Of a DNA stretch of 7,992 nucleotides, positions 1 to 6,252 are shown in pieces. The stretch is from Streptosporangiaceae bacterium (GTDB lineage Bacteria > Actinomycetota > Actinomycetes > Streptosporangiales > Streptosporangiaceae). Every line of letters begins with the position of its first letter. Positions within the stretch are counted from its first letter, which is position 1. The stretch is taken from NCBI GenBank assembly GCA_030038715.1, contig JASHSO010000157.1, positions 1 to 7,992 on the forward strand, read 5' to 3'. Below the pieces are notes generated by a model. The model did no database searches, was not told the DNA's origin, and saw nothing but the letters and a program-made list of their open reading frames with translations. Both the position numbers and the translations under genes were made by a program.

Positions 1-1227
1 AACGTGCCCAAGCGCGATGCGCTGGTCGTGCAGCGGATGGCGCAGGCTGGTGCGATCAGCCTGGGGAAGACCAACGTGCCCGAGTTCGGCGCGGGCTCGC
101 ATACCGTCAACGCGGTGTTCGGCGCGACCCGCAACCCCTACGACCACGACCGCAGTTCCGGTGGCAGCAGCGGCGGAGCCGCTGCCGCGCTGGCCGCCCG
201 GCTGATCGCCATCGCCGACGGCAGTGACTTGGGCGGGTCGCTGCGCAACCCAGCCAGCTTCTGCAACGTCGTCGGGCTGCGGCCGAGCCCGGGCCGGGTT
301 CCCGGCTGGCCACTGGCAGATGTTGCCGACATGTTCAGCGTGGCCGGGCCCATGGGACGCACTGTCGCCGACGCCGCACTGCTGCTGGCCGTCCTGGCAG
401 GCCCGGACCCGCGGGTTCCCGTGGCACTGGACCAACCGCCGCCGACCCTCAGCGACCCGGCGCAGATCCGCGAGCTGCTCGACCGCGACCTGACCGGACT
501 CGAGGTGGCCTGGAGCCCCGACCTCGGTCTCCCGGTGGAGTCGGACGTGCTGGAGGTGCTCGCTCCGGCGAGGGATGTTCTGGCCGGACTGGGCGGTGCG
601 GTTATCGACGCGGCGCCAGACCTGTCGGGCGCGGACGAGGTCTTCCGCACGTTCCGCGCGTTCGCCTTCGCCACCTTCCGAGCCGACCTGCTGGACAGGC
701 ATCCGGATCTGGTGGGCCCGAACGTCACCTGGAACGTCCAGCAGGGCCTGCGGCTCACGACAGCCGACATCAGCAGGGCTACCGTGCTGCGCGCCGACCT
801 GGCTGAGCGGATCAGCACATTCTTCACCCACGTCGACGTGCTGGCTTGCCCTGTCAGCCAGGTGGCCCCGTTCGATGTCGGTCTCGACTGGGTGCACGAG
901 ATCAACGGCCGGCCACTGCACACCTACCTGGACTGGATGGCGTCGGCCTACCTGATCTCGGCGACCGGCCTCCCGGCCATCAGCGTGCCCGCCGGCTTTA
1001 CCAACGCTGGCCTGCCAGTAGGCCTGCAACTAGTCGGCAGGCGGCGCGGCGACTGGGATCTCCTCGCCGTAGCGCAAGCCTTCGAGTCCGCCACCGGCTA
1101 CGCGGCTAGGGTGCCAGAATCCACGCCGTCCCTCACTGCCGCCACACCGCTGCCGCTTTCTGACCCATCCCGACTGGGCCCTGCACCGGGACGACAGCGG
1201 AGACTGCTGCGACAACGGGACATGTGA
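1..1227 (+). CDS. Amidase-signature family hydrolase, 5'-truncated by window edge
   Basis: This is an amidase-signature (AS) enzyme, which hydrolyses carboxamide bonds; the substrate cannot be read from sequence. The frame is open at base 1, so residues here count from the GTG at base 4, which is not the true start. The glycine/serine-rich signature GGSSGG lies at residues 53-58 and GSDLGGSLRNPASF at 73-86. By family knowledge S55 is the cis-serine and S79 the nucleophile, and their 24-residue spacing matches characterised members. The catalytic lysine normally sits in an upstream GxPxxxKD-type motif and so falls outside the window; the lysine in GKTN (K22) is not it. A conserved C-terminal core (GLPAISVPAGF, GLPVGLQLVG) is present. 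About 40 unconserved, Pro/Arg-rich residues follow the usual domain end. Conversion of an aromatic amide to benzoate would suit the box genes nearby, but the strand and the intervening transporter give no direct link. Confidence 0.93.
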   Translation, partial: NVPKRDALVVQRMAQAGAISLGKTNVPEFGAGSHTVNAVFGATRNPYDHDRSSGGSSGGAAAALAARLIAIADGSDLGGSLRNPASFCNVVGLRPSPGRVPGWPLADVADMFSVAGPMGRTVADAALLLAVLAGPDPRVPVALDQPPPTLSDPAQIRELLDRDLTGLEVAWSPDLGLPVESDVLEVLAPARDVLAGLGGAVIDAAPDLSGADEVFRTFRAFAFATFRADLLDRHPDLVGPNVTWNVQQGLRLTTADISRATVLRADLAERISTFFTHVDVLACPVSQVAPFDVGLDWVHEINGRPLHTYLDWMASAYLISATGLPAISVPAGFTNAGLPVGLQLVGRRRGDWDLLAVAQAFESATGYAARVPESTPSLTAATPLPLSDPSRLGPAPGRQRRLLRQRDM

Positions 1228-1279
1228 CCACCACTGAGTGGCCAGCACGCACGCCGCGGGCCGGTTCCACGGTGCCGGG
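1228..1279. other. Short convergent intergenic gap between amidase and MFS genes
   Basis: These 52 bases separate two convergent stop codons. The only symmetry I see is the small perfect palindrome CCACTGAGTGG at about 1230-1240. Its loop would be too small for a convincing terminator, and no T-run follows. Transcripts from both sides may therefore overlap here. Confidence 0.5.
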
Positions 1280-2536
1280 TCAGCCCGCTGCCGCGGGGGC
1301 GCCGGCTCGGATCTGCTGATCATTGTGAGCGATATGCAGCAGCGAGCGCCAGATCACCGCGAGCATGATGGCCGACCCGGCGAATGCGAACCAGAACGGT
1401 GCGGTGACGCCCCAGGCTGAGGCCACCAGGCCGCCGACCGCCGACCCGATCAAGATGCCGCCGACCACACCGGTGAGGTAGACACTGCCGACACGGCCCT
1501 GGAACTCGGCCGGTACAGCCCGCTGGCGCACGCTGGTCGATGTCGTTCCCCAGATGAACGCGTGCGCACCAAAGATCACGAAGACGATCAGCGCGAACCA
1601 GGCCCAGCGGGTCAGGGCGAGCGCAAGGTGGGTCAGCGTCTCGATGATGAGGCCGCCGCGCATGATGACGCCCAGATGTAGGTGCTGTTCCAGCCAGCCG
1701 TAGCACGCGCCGCCCAGTAGTCCCCCTACCGCCATCGCCGTGGTAAGCAGCCCGAAGCCGAGCGCGCTCATGCCCAGCCGCTCGCGCGCGTAGAGAACCA
1801 GTACCGACCAGGCTGCGCCGAAGGTGACGTTGAACGTGAAGATCGTTATTGCCAGCGTCCGCACCGCGGCGTGCCCCCACAGCCAGCGCCACCCCTCGCG
1901 GATGTCCTGGCGCACCCGAGAGTGCTGGCCCCGGGTGCCGTGCGCCGGTAGCCGCACCCGGGAGATCAGCAGTACGCCGGCGAGCACGCAAATGCTCTCG
2001 CTGACGAACGGCAGCTCGATCCCGACCGCGAACAGCGCCGCGCCGACCGGCGGCCCGGCAAGCTGGTTCCACACGACCAGGCCCGTCATCGCACGTGAGT
2101 TCGCGATACCCAGGTCAGCCTTGTCCACGAGCATGGGCAGCAGCGTCGTGGTCGTGGTGTCGCCGAAGGTCTCGACCACTCCGAACAGGAATAGAGCTGC
2201 GAGAACCACCGCGATATCGACGCGGTGCGTCAGGATCGACGCCACCAGCAGCAGCAAGATCGCCACCCGAGCCAGGCCGGTAGCAATGACGATGAGGCGG
2301 CGGTTAAGCCGGTCGGCGACCACACCCGCATACAGGCCGAACAAGAGCCAAGGCAGCCGCAGCAGGAATGCGGCCATAGCCACCGTCAGCGGATTGCGGG
2401 TCTGGGACGCCACCAGCAGCGGGCCTGCCGCCAAGGTGATCCCGTCGCCGAGATTCGTCACCCACGATGAAGCCAGCAGCCAGCGGAAACTGCGCCCAAG
2501 GCGTGACGGTGCGATGAGCTCCGCAAACCGGCGCAT
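1280..2536 (-). CDS. MFS transporter, EntS/MFS_3-like (probable exporter)
   Basis: This is a 418-residue major facilitator superfamily protein of the usual 12-helix length. Hydrophobic helices begin near residue 18 and recur to about 396. The MFS motif-A loop between helices 2 and 3 is visible as GVVADRLNRR (71-80), and a long hydrophilic central loop (about 196-222) separates the two halves. The N-terminal pattern (WLLASSWVTNLGDGITLAAGPLL) resembles the MFS_3 group, which includes the enterobactin exporter EntS and macrolide or tetracycline-type drug exporters. Proton-driven efflux of a small molecule is the likely role. The substrate is unknown. It lies downstream of boxB on the same strand, but a 242-bp gap with hairpins argues against simple co-transcription. 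No benzoate-permease (BenK/AAHS) signature is obvious, so I do not call it the benzoate importer. The ATG is the first usable start because an in-frame stop is near; its Shine-Dalgarno (AAGGCGG, about 8 bases upstream) is weak, and it overlaps a short upstream reading frame. Confidence 0.9.
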   Translation of the reverse strand: MRRFAELIAPSRLGRSFRWLLASSWVTNLGDGITLAAGPLLVASQTRNPLTVAMAAFLLRLPWLLFGLYAGVVADRLNRRLIVIATGLARVAILLLLVASILTHRVDIAVVLAALFLFGVVETFGDTTTTTLLPMLVDKADLGIANSRAMTGLVVWNQLAGPPVGAALFAVGIELPFVSESICVLAGVLLISRVRLPAHGTRGQHSRVRQDIREGWRWLWGHAAVRTLAITIFTFNVTFGAAWSVLVLYARERLGMSALGFGLLTTAMAVGGLLGGACYGWLEQHLHLGVIMRGGLIIETLTHLALALTRWAWFALIVFVIFGAHAFIWGTTSTSVRQRAVPAEFQGRVGSVYLTGVVGGILIGSAVGGLVASAWGVTAPFWFAFAGSAIMLAVIWRSLLHIAHNDQQIRAGAPAAAG

Positions 2537-2577
2537 TACTGCCCATCCGCCTTGATCACCACCACATCATCGCGCAT
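2536..2577 (-). CDS. Possible 13-codon upstream reading frame overlapping the MFS start (TAATG)
   Basis: Read on the minus strand, an ATG at 2577 opens a frame encoding MRDDVVVIKADGQ. Its TAA (2538-2536) shares its last base with the ATG of the transporter, giving TAATG. Such overlaps are typical of translational coupling. A G-rich run precedes this ATG but sits too close to be a good ribosome binding site. The same frame stays open without another standard start back to a stop at about 2716-2718, so it may be chance. Listed as a candidate leader peptide only. Confidence 0.25.
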   Translation of the reverse strand: MRDDVVVIKADGQ

Positions 2578-2619
2578 CCCCGCCGTGCTGCGTCGCCGCG
2601 CTCGGCTCTCACCGGGGTG

Positions 2620-2630
2620 GTGACGGTCAC
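2620..2630. promoter_or_regulatory. Perfect 11-bp palindrome upstream of the MFS gene
   Basis: GTGACGGTCAC is perfectly symmetric about a central G and lies about 85 bases upstream of the MFS start codon. It could be an operator half-site for a local regulator, but a palindrome this short also occurs by chance in GC-rich DNA. No matching -35/-10 pair was found around it. Confidence 0.2.
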
Positions 2631-2678
2631 AGACCGGCAGGTTGACCGCCGTACAGGTCAGCCAGGTTCGGACCCGAT

Positions 2679-2703
2679 GCCAGCGGATGGAGTGACCGCT
2701 GGC
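2679..2703 (-). terminator. Candidate hairpin downstream of boxB (8-bp perfect stem)
   Basis: GCCAGCGG at 2679-2686 and CCGCTGGC at 2696-2703 are exact reverse complements around a 9-base loop. The element sits about 75 bases past the boxB stop, in the gap before the MFS gene. No U-run follows on the minus strand, so classical intrinsic termination is not shown. Actinobacterial terminators often lack the U-run, and the hairpin could equally mark an mRNA 3' end. Confidence 0.4.
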
Positions 2704-2751
2704 CGGGCGACCCCGTTACTCCTCTTTGTTCTGTTCGCTCGTCTCGCTTAG

Positions 2752-2775
2752 GCAGCGTGCGGCGCAGCGCACTGC
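2752..2775 (-). terminator. Imperfect hairpin immediately after the boxB stop
   Basis: GCAGCGTGC (2752-2760) can pair with GCGCACTGC (2767-2775) around a 6-base loop, with one mismatch and one wobble. It begins three bases after the boxB stop codon. Together with the stronger stem at 2679-2703 it makes a boundary between boxB and the transporter plausible. No poly-U tract follows. Confidence 0.3.
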
Positions 2776-2778
2776 GAC

Positions 2779-4200
2779 CTAGGTGAGGTGGACGTACTCG
2801 TAGTCGAAGGGCTGGCCGTTGATGCCGTGCCGGGGCGGGGCGATCCAGGCGGCGATCTTGCCGCGCTCGTAGACCGGCTGCATCAGCGACCGGATGTAGG
2901 TCTTGTCCACGTCGGTCGGCAGCCAGTCGCCCTTGCGATGCTGCCACTGCTCGGCGCTGAGCTGCTCACCGTCCGGCGAGGCTTCGATTCGGGCGAACGC
3001 GCCGACCTTGCGGTTGAAGGCCACGTGCGGGAGCTTGAGCCGTTGCGGCAGGCCGGCCGACTCAAGGATCTTGTTCCACCGGCTGACGCCGCTCTGGCAG
3101 TCTTCGATGTATTCGCGGCGCAGGTCGGTGTTGAGCCCTATCAGCGCGGCGACCTCAGCCTGGCCGATCTCGCCTTCCTCGGTGAGCGCATCGACCATGA
3201 TCGAGTCGTCGGTCAGCTTGTGATCGTCGCGGCGCCGCTCCTCCATCCACCTGCCCTTCAGGCCAGCGGTGTAGTAGTTGGCGACGTTCGTTGAAGTCTC
3301 CCCGCCGAACAGGTCGAGTGACACCGAGTAGTGGAAGTTGAGGTACTTCTGGATCACCTTGAGCGGGATGGCGCCGTGGCCGACGACCTCGTCTGTGTCG
3401 TGTTCCGCCATCAACTGCGCGGTGCGCTCGACGACCCGGTCTATGCCGGTAGTGCCGACCATCATGTGGTGGGCCTCTTCCTTGAGCATGAACTCGCAGG
3501 TCCTGCTGAGCGGGTCGAAGGCTGACTCCTTGAGCGTGCCGAGCTGATATTTGCCGTCCCGATCGGTGAAGTAGGTGAACATGTAGAAGCTCAGCCAGTC
3601 CGGCGTCTCCTCGTTGAAGGCCCCGAGAATCCTGGGCGACTCCAGGCTGCCAGAAGACCTTCGCAGGAGTTGGTCGGCTTCCGCGCGGCCGTCCCGGCCG
3701 AAGTAGGCCTGCAGCAGGTACACCATCGCCCACAGGTGCCTGCCCTCCTCGACGTTGACCTGGAACAGGTTCCGCAGGTCATAGAGCGACGGAGCGGTGG
3801 CGCCAAGGTTGCGCTGCTGCTCCACCGAGGCCGGCTCGGTGTCACCCTGGATGACGATCAGGCGTTGCAGGTCGGCGCGGTACTCGCCAGGGACCTTGTC
3901 CCAAGCCGGCTCGCCCTTGTGCTCGCCGAACGCGACTACCCGGTCTTGGTCGCGTTCGGCCAGGAAGATTCCCCACCTGTAGTCGCGCATCGGCACGTGC
4001 GCAAACTGTGCCCATCCCTCCCGGCCCACGTTCACGGCGGTTCGCAGATAGACGTCTCTAGTCGGCAACGCCGGGCCCATGGCGTCCCACCAGGACAGGA
4101 AGTTCGGCTGCCAGGCTTCAAGCGCTCGCTGCAACCGCCGGTCCTCGTGCAGGCGGACGTTGTTCGGTATCTTCTCGCCGTAGTCTGCCGCTACTGGCAT
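2779..4200 (-). CDS. boxB: BoxB, diiron oxygenase subunit of benzoyl-CoA 2,3-epoxidase
   Basis: BoxB is a cytoplasmic ferritin-like diiron enzyme that uses O2 and electrons from the reductase BoxA to form 2,3-epoxybenzoyl-CoA from benzoyl-CoA. The 473-residue length is that of characterised BoxB. The helical-bundle ligand motifs are all visible: E122 (GDTEPASVEQQR), E152 and H155 (NVEEGRHLW), D213 (YFTDRDGK), and E242 and H245 (KEEAHHMM). These correspond, with an offset of two, to the ligands I recall for the Azoarcus evansii enzyme, so the diiron site looks intact. The C-terminal region (RLKLPHVAFNRKVG, GKIAAWIAPPRHGINGQPFDYEYVHLT in two blocks) is also typical. The start is supported by GGGGGAG at 4206-4212, five bases before the ATG. 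It lies 65 bp downstream of boxC on the same strand and is probably co-transcribed with it. BoxA is not adjacent. Confidence 0.97.
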   Translation of the reverse strand: MPVAADYGEKIPNNVRLHEDRRLQRALEAWQPNFLSWWDAMGPALPTRDVYLRTAVNVGREGWAQFAHVPMRDYRWGIFLAERDQDRVVAFGEHKGEPAWDKVPGEYRADLQRLIVIQGDTEPASVEQQRNLGATAPSLYDLRNLFQVNVEEGRHLWAMVYLLQAYFGRDGRAEADQLLRRSSGSLESPRILGAFNEETPDWLSFYMFTYFTDRDGKYQLGTLKESAFDPLSRTCEFMLKEEAHHMMVGTTGIDRVVERTAQLMAEHDTDEVVGHGAIPLKVIQKYLNFHYSVSLDLFGGETSTNVANYYTAGLKGRWMEERRRDDHKLTDDSIMVDALTEEGEIGQAEVAALIGLNTDLRREYIEDCQSGVSRWNKILESAGLPQRLKLPHVAFNRKVGAFARIEASPDGEQLSAEQWQHRKGDWLPTDVDKTYIRSLMQPVYERGKIAAWIAPPRHGINGQPFDYEYVHLT

Positions 4201-4265
4201 GCCGTCTCCCCCGTCCTATCGTCGGGCACCACCGGGTCGGCTGGACGCGATCGGGTGGCCATCCG
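4201..4265. other. boxC-boxB intergenic spacer with boxB ribosome binding site
   Basis: This 65-bp spacer lies between the boxC stop and the boxB ATG. On the minus strand it carries GGGGGAG at 4212-4206, five bases from the boxB start. I see no promoter-like pair or strong hairpin, which fits a boxC-boxB operon. Confidence 0.6.
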
Positions 4266-6083
4266 TCACACTCGCTTCCGGTCGAATCTGGCTCGCTGGC
4301 CTGTGCCGTACCTGCGCAGTGCGCCGTCGGGACCGGCCGCGTTCGGCCGGGCGAAGATCCAGTTCTGCCAGGCGGCCAGCCTGCCAAAGATCTTGGTTTC
4401 CATCGTTTCGGGTCCGCTGAACCGGTAGTTCGCCTCCATGCCCGTCAGAGCGTCCGCACTGAAGCTGGCTCGCTCCTCGACGGCGATCCGTACCTCGTCT
4501 TCCCAGTCGATGTCGTCGGGTGCGAAGGTGATCAGGCCAAGCCGCTCCGCGTCCTCGGCCAGGAGCAAGTCCCCGACCTGCTTGCACACCCTGTCCAGGG
4601 CGTCGGGATCGCCGAGATACCGGGCGTGTAGCCTGGTCAGCCCGTTTCCCATCGGCAGTGGTCCGAGATTCATATCGCCCACGACAATCGCGGCTGCCTC
4701 TGCCCGAGGCTCGCTGTCCTCGAATTGTCCGGCCAGCATGTACGACCTGTCGGCTGCCAGCGCCAGCTCCAGCAACGATCCGGCGTAGCAACTGCCCGGC
4801 TCGATCAGCGCGATCAGGCTCCTGCTGGTTACGTCGAGCCGCTTGAGCGTCCGCTTTAGGTACAGGATGATCTCGTTCACCAGCCAGTCGCCTGCGCCTG
4901 CGAGCAGCAGCCGGTCGTAAGCCAGCACGCGCTGCGAGTCCCCCTCCGTGCGCATAACCCAGGTACCTAGCTCAAGTTCGTTCGTGCGCAGGTCCAGTAT
5001 CAGGTCGTCCAGTTCGCGCGTCACGGCCAGCGGCCAGAAGGCATCACCCTCGTGGTACAGGGCCCGAACGTCGGCGGGGGCGTCCTGCCGGGGGCCGCGG
5101 ACGGTGATCGAAACCTCACCTGCCGCATGATCGAGCCGAGCCGATACGTGCCGGTAGCCGATCGAGTCGCCGCTGCGGGACTTGTCCAGCGCGGTGAGTT
5201 GTATGCCCCTGCCGTCTGGAGGCCGGGGCGATCGGGCGGCAAACTCCTGTGCCCTGGCCGCCACGGACTGATCCCACTCCGATCGCGGCACCGCTTCGTC
5301 GACAAGCCTCCAGGCAACCGCCCTGGCTCCGCCGATGCCCTCGGCCCTGGTCGCGAAGTAGTCAGCCAAGTCCCGCCGGACCTGCCGCTTGTCGGTCACC
5401 CGAGTCAATCCGCCGGTACCCGGGAGCACGCCGAGCAGCGGCAGCTCTGGAAGCGAGACGACGGCCGACCGATCGTCGATGAGCATGATGTGCTGACAGG
5501 CTAGAGCCAGCTCGTAGCCGCCGCCGGACGCAGTACCGTTGACCGCGGCGATGTAGGTCTGCCCGGAGTTGGCTGTCGCGTCCTCGATGCCGTTGCGCGT
5601 CTCGTTGGTGAACTTGCAGAAGTTGACCTTGGTCGCGTGCGCCGACGTCGCCAGCATCCGGATGTTCGCGCCCGCGCTAAAGACCTTCTCCTTCGCGCTG
5701 GTGATCACGACTGTGCGCACTTCCGGGTGCTCCAACCGCAACCGCTGGACAGCGTCGTAGAGCTCGATGTCCACACCGAGGTCGTAGGAGTTCAGCTTGA
5801 GCTCGTAACCAGCGTCGAGCCCGCCATCCTCGGCCACGTCCATCGCCAGGGTCGCTACTGGCGGCTCAATCGCCAGTCGCCAGTGCCGGTACCTTGCGGG
5901 CTCGGTCTGGAAGCTCACCCGCGACGAGGTTTGCCCGACCTCGGCCGCAGACCCGGACTCAGCCGGGGCGCTGGAGGCCGCCCGAGAACCGGAGCCCGCC
6001 CGAGAACCGGAGCCCGCCTGGCCTTCGAGGCCGTCACTGCGCAACCGCGCACCGGATCCCTGGCCCCCGGCCGTCGGTGCCAT
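4266..6083 (-). CDS. boxC: BoxC, benzoyl-CoA-dihydrodiol lyase (2,3-epoxybenzoyl-CoA dihydrolase)
   Basis: BoxC is the ring-opening crotonase-superfamily enzyme of the box pathway; it turns 2,3-epoxybenzoyl-CoA into 3,4-dehydroadipyl-CoA semialdehyde and formate. The conserved protein begins near residue 57 (SFQTEPARYRHWRL). A first crotonase-like half has the oxyanion-hole strand KVFSAGANIRML (133-144) and the turn NGTASGGGYELALA (182-195). E191 and E213 (LPELPLLG) occupy the places of the two catalytic glutamates of enoyl-CoA hydratase. A second crotonase-like half follows (about 423-490: EPGSCYAGSLLELALAADR, NLGPLPMGNGLTRL). Its counterpart to E213 is not acidic. Known BoxC proteins are about 555 residues; this one has 605 because of a Gly/Ser/Ala/Arg-rich N-terminal extension. 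The ATG is well supported by GGGAGG six bases upstream; a GTG at codon 56 (5916-5918) is an alternative without a clear ribosome binding site. It is the first gene of a probable boxC-boxB operon, divergent from a PaaX-like gene. Confidence 0.96.
   Translation of the reverse strand: MAPTAGGQGSGARLRSDGLEGQAGSGSRAGSGSRAASSAPAESGSAAEVGQTSSRVSFQTEPARYRHWRLAIEPPVATLAMDVAEDGGLDAGYELKLNSYDLGVDIELYDAVQRLRLEHPEVRTVVITSAKEKVFSAGANIRMLATSAHATKVNFCKFTNETRNGIEDATANSGQTYIAAVNGTASGGGYELALACQHIMLIDDRSAVVSLPELPLLGVLPGTGGLTRVTDKRQVRRDLADYFATRAEGIGGARAVAWRLVDEAVPRSEWDQSVAARAQEFAARSPRPPDGRGIQLTALDKSRSGDSIGYRHVSARLDHAAGEVSITVRGPRQDAPADVRALYHEGDAFWPLAVTRELDDLILDLRTNELELGTWVMRTEGDSQRVLAYDRLLLAGAGDWLVNEIILYLKRTLKRLDVTSRSLIALIEPGSCYAGSLLELALAADRSYMLAGQFEDSEPRAEAAAIVVGDMNLGPLPMGNGLTRLHARYLGDPDALDRVCKQVGDLLLAEDAERLGLITFAPDDIDWEDEVRIAVEERASFSADALTGMEANYRFSGPETMETKIFGRLAAWQNWIFARPNAAGPDGALRRYGTGQRARFDRKRV
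5973..6018. repeat. 18-bp tandem repeat inside the 5' end of boxC
   Basis: CGCCCGAGAACCGGAGCC occurs exactly twice in tandem (5979-5996 and 5997-6014), with partial copies on both sides. The unit length is a multiple of three and encodes the hexapeptide repeat GSGSRA/GSGSRA within BoxC residues 24-35. It is probably a slippage product that lengthened the N-terminal tail. Confidence 0.8.
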
Positions 6084-6089
6084 GCGAAG

Positions 6090-6095
6090 CCTCCC
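6090..6095 (-). promoter_or_regulatory. boxC ribosome binding site deciding the start
   Basis: The minus strand reads GGGAGG here, six bases before the ATG at 6083. This is near-ideal pairing to the 16S 3' end. It favours the long BoxC form over the internal GTG at codon 56, which has no comparable site. Confidence 0.75.
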
Positions 6096-6115
6096 GCAGC
6101 GCTCGCCCGCCGTCT

Positions 6116-6158
6116 ATGCTCTACATAATTCAGCATCGCTGTCAAGTTCTAGTAGCAT
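6116..6158. promoter_or_regulatory. Cluster of three ATGCT/AGCAT half-sites over the boxC promoter
   Basis: ATGCT at 6116-6120 faces AGCAT at 6132-6136 across 11 bp, and a third copy, AGCAT, lies at 6154-6158, 22 bp (two helical turns) from the second. The outer pair is extended as ATGCTcTA and TAgtAGCAT. The sites bracket the predicted -10 and -35 of boxC, which is where an operator for the divergent PaaX-like regulator would be expected. The motif assignment is inference. Confidence 0.35.
6118..6145 (-). promoter_or_regulatory. Predicted boxC promoter (TTGACA, 16 bp, TAGAGC)
   Basis: On the minus strand a perfect -35 hexamer TTGACA (6145-6140) is followed after 16 bp by TAGAGC (6123-6118), a moderate -10 match. 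The stretch is the most AT-rich part of the divergent region. A start near 6111 would give a 5' leader of roughly 28 bases containing the GGGAGG site. The pair is a sequence match only and has not been shown to be active. Confidence 0.5.
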
Positions 6159-6174
6159 GTTGACCCCGGGTTCC

Positions 6175-6220
6175 GCTGCACTCCCGGCAGCCTGGCCATA
6201 CGGCCGAGGCGACGTGCAGC
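6175..6220 (+). promoter_or_regulatory. Potential stem-loop in the paaX-like leader
   Basis: An outer stem pairs GCTGCAC (6175-6181) with GTGCAGC (6214-6220), both exact. Inside it GCCTGGCC (6190-6197) pairs with GGCC-G-AGGC (6202-6210) with one bulged G around the tetraloop ATAC. The arms are separated by an 8/3 internal loop. The element ends 20 bases before the ribosome binding site of the regulator, so it could act as a leader RNA structure or as an inverted-repeat DNA operator. Confidence 0.4.
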
Positions 6221-6240
6221 CGGCTCGGGGCCAAGGCGAT

Positions 6241-6246
6241 GAGGAG
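6241..6246 (+). promoter_or_regulatory. paaX-like ribosome binding site deciding the start
   Basis: GAGGAG ends six bases before the ATG at 6253. This site, plus the fact that conserved PaaX-type sequence begins downstream, selects 6253 rather than the in-frame ATGs at 6082 and 6157. Those would place the N-terminus across the boxC promoter region. Confidence 0.75.
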
Positions 6247-6252
6247 ACGGTC

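Noticed and set aside
64..75. Lysine in GKTN of the amidase as the catalytic lysine
   Set aside because: In the amidase-signature family the catalytic lysine lies about 75 residues before the cis-serine in an earlier motif; this one is only 33 before, so the catalytic one is outside the window.
138..923. 261-residue minus-strand open frame opposite the amidase
   Set aside because: Ser/Arg/Pro-rich composition typical of an antisense frame in GC-rich DNA; the plus-strand frame holds the full amidase signature.
1230..1240. CCACTGAGTGG as a terminator for the amidase gene
   Set aside because: Perfect symmetry but only a 4-bp stem with a 3-base loop and no T-run; not distinguishable from chance.
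1280..2536. MFS protein as a benzoate importer
   Set aside because: Its sequence pattern resembles the MFS_3/EntS exporter group and lacks recognisable aromatic-acid symporter motifs; proximity to box genes alone is not enough.
1824..2555. 243-residue plus-strand open frame opposite the MFS gene
   Set aside because: Composition is that of a shadow frame, and the opposite strand shows clear transmembrane helices and motif A.
3670..4428. 252-residue plus-strand open frame spanning the boxB start and boxC end
   Set aside because: Antisense to two firmly identified genes and crosses their intergenic spacer; no recognisable domain.
6160..6165. TTGACC as a -35 for the paaX-like gene
   Set aside because: No acceptable -10 hexamer lies 16-18 bp downstream; the following sequence is GC-only.
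6082..6252. 57-residue N-terminal extension of the PaaX-like protein from the ATG at 6082
   Set aside because: It would cover the whole divergent promoter region, its start overlaps the boxC start codon, and the residues are low complexity; GAGGAG before 6253 gives a better start.
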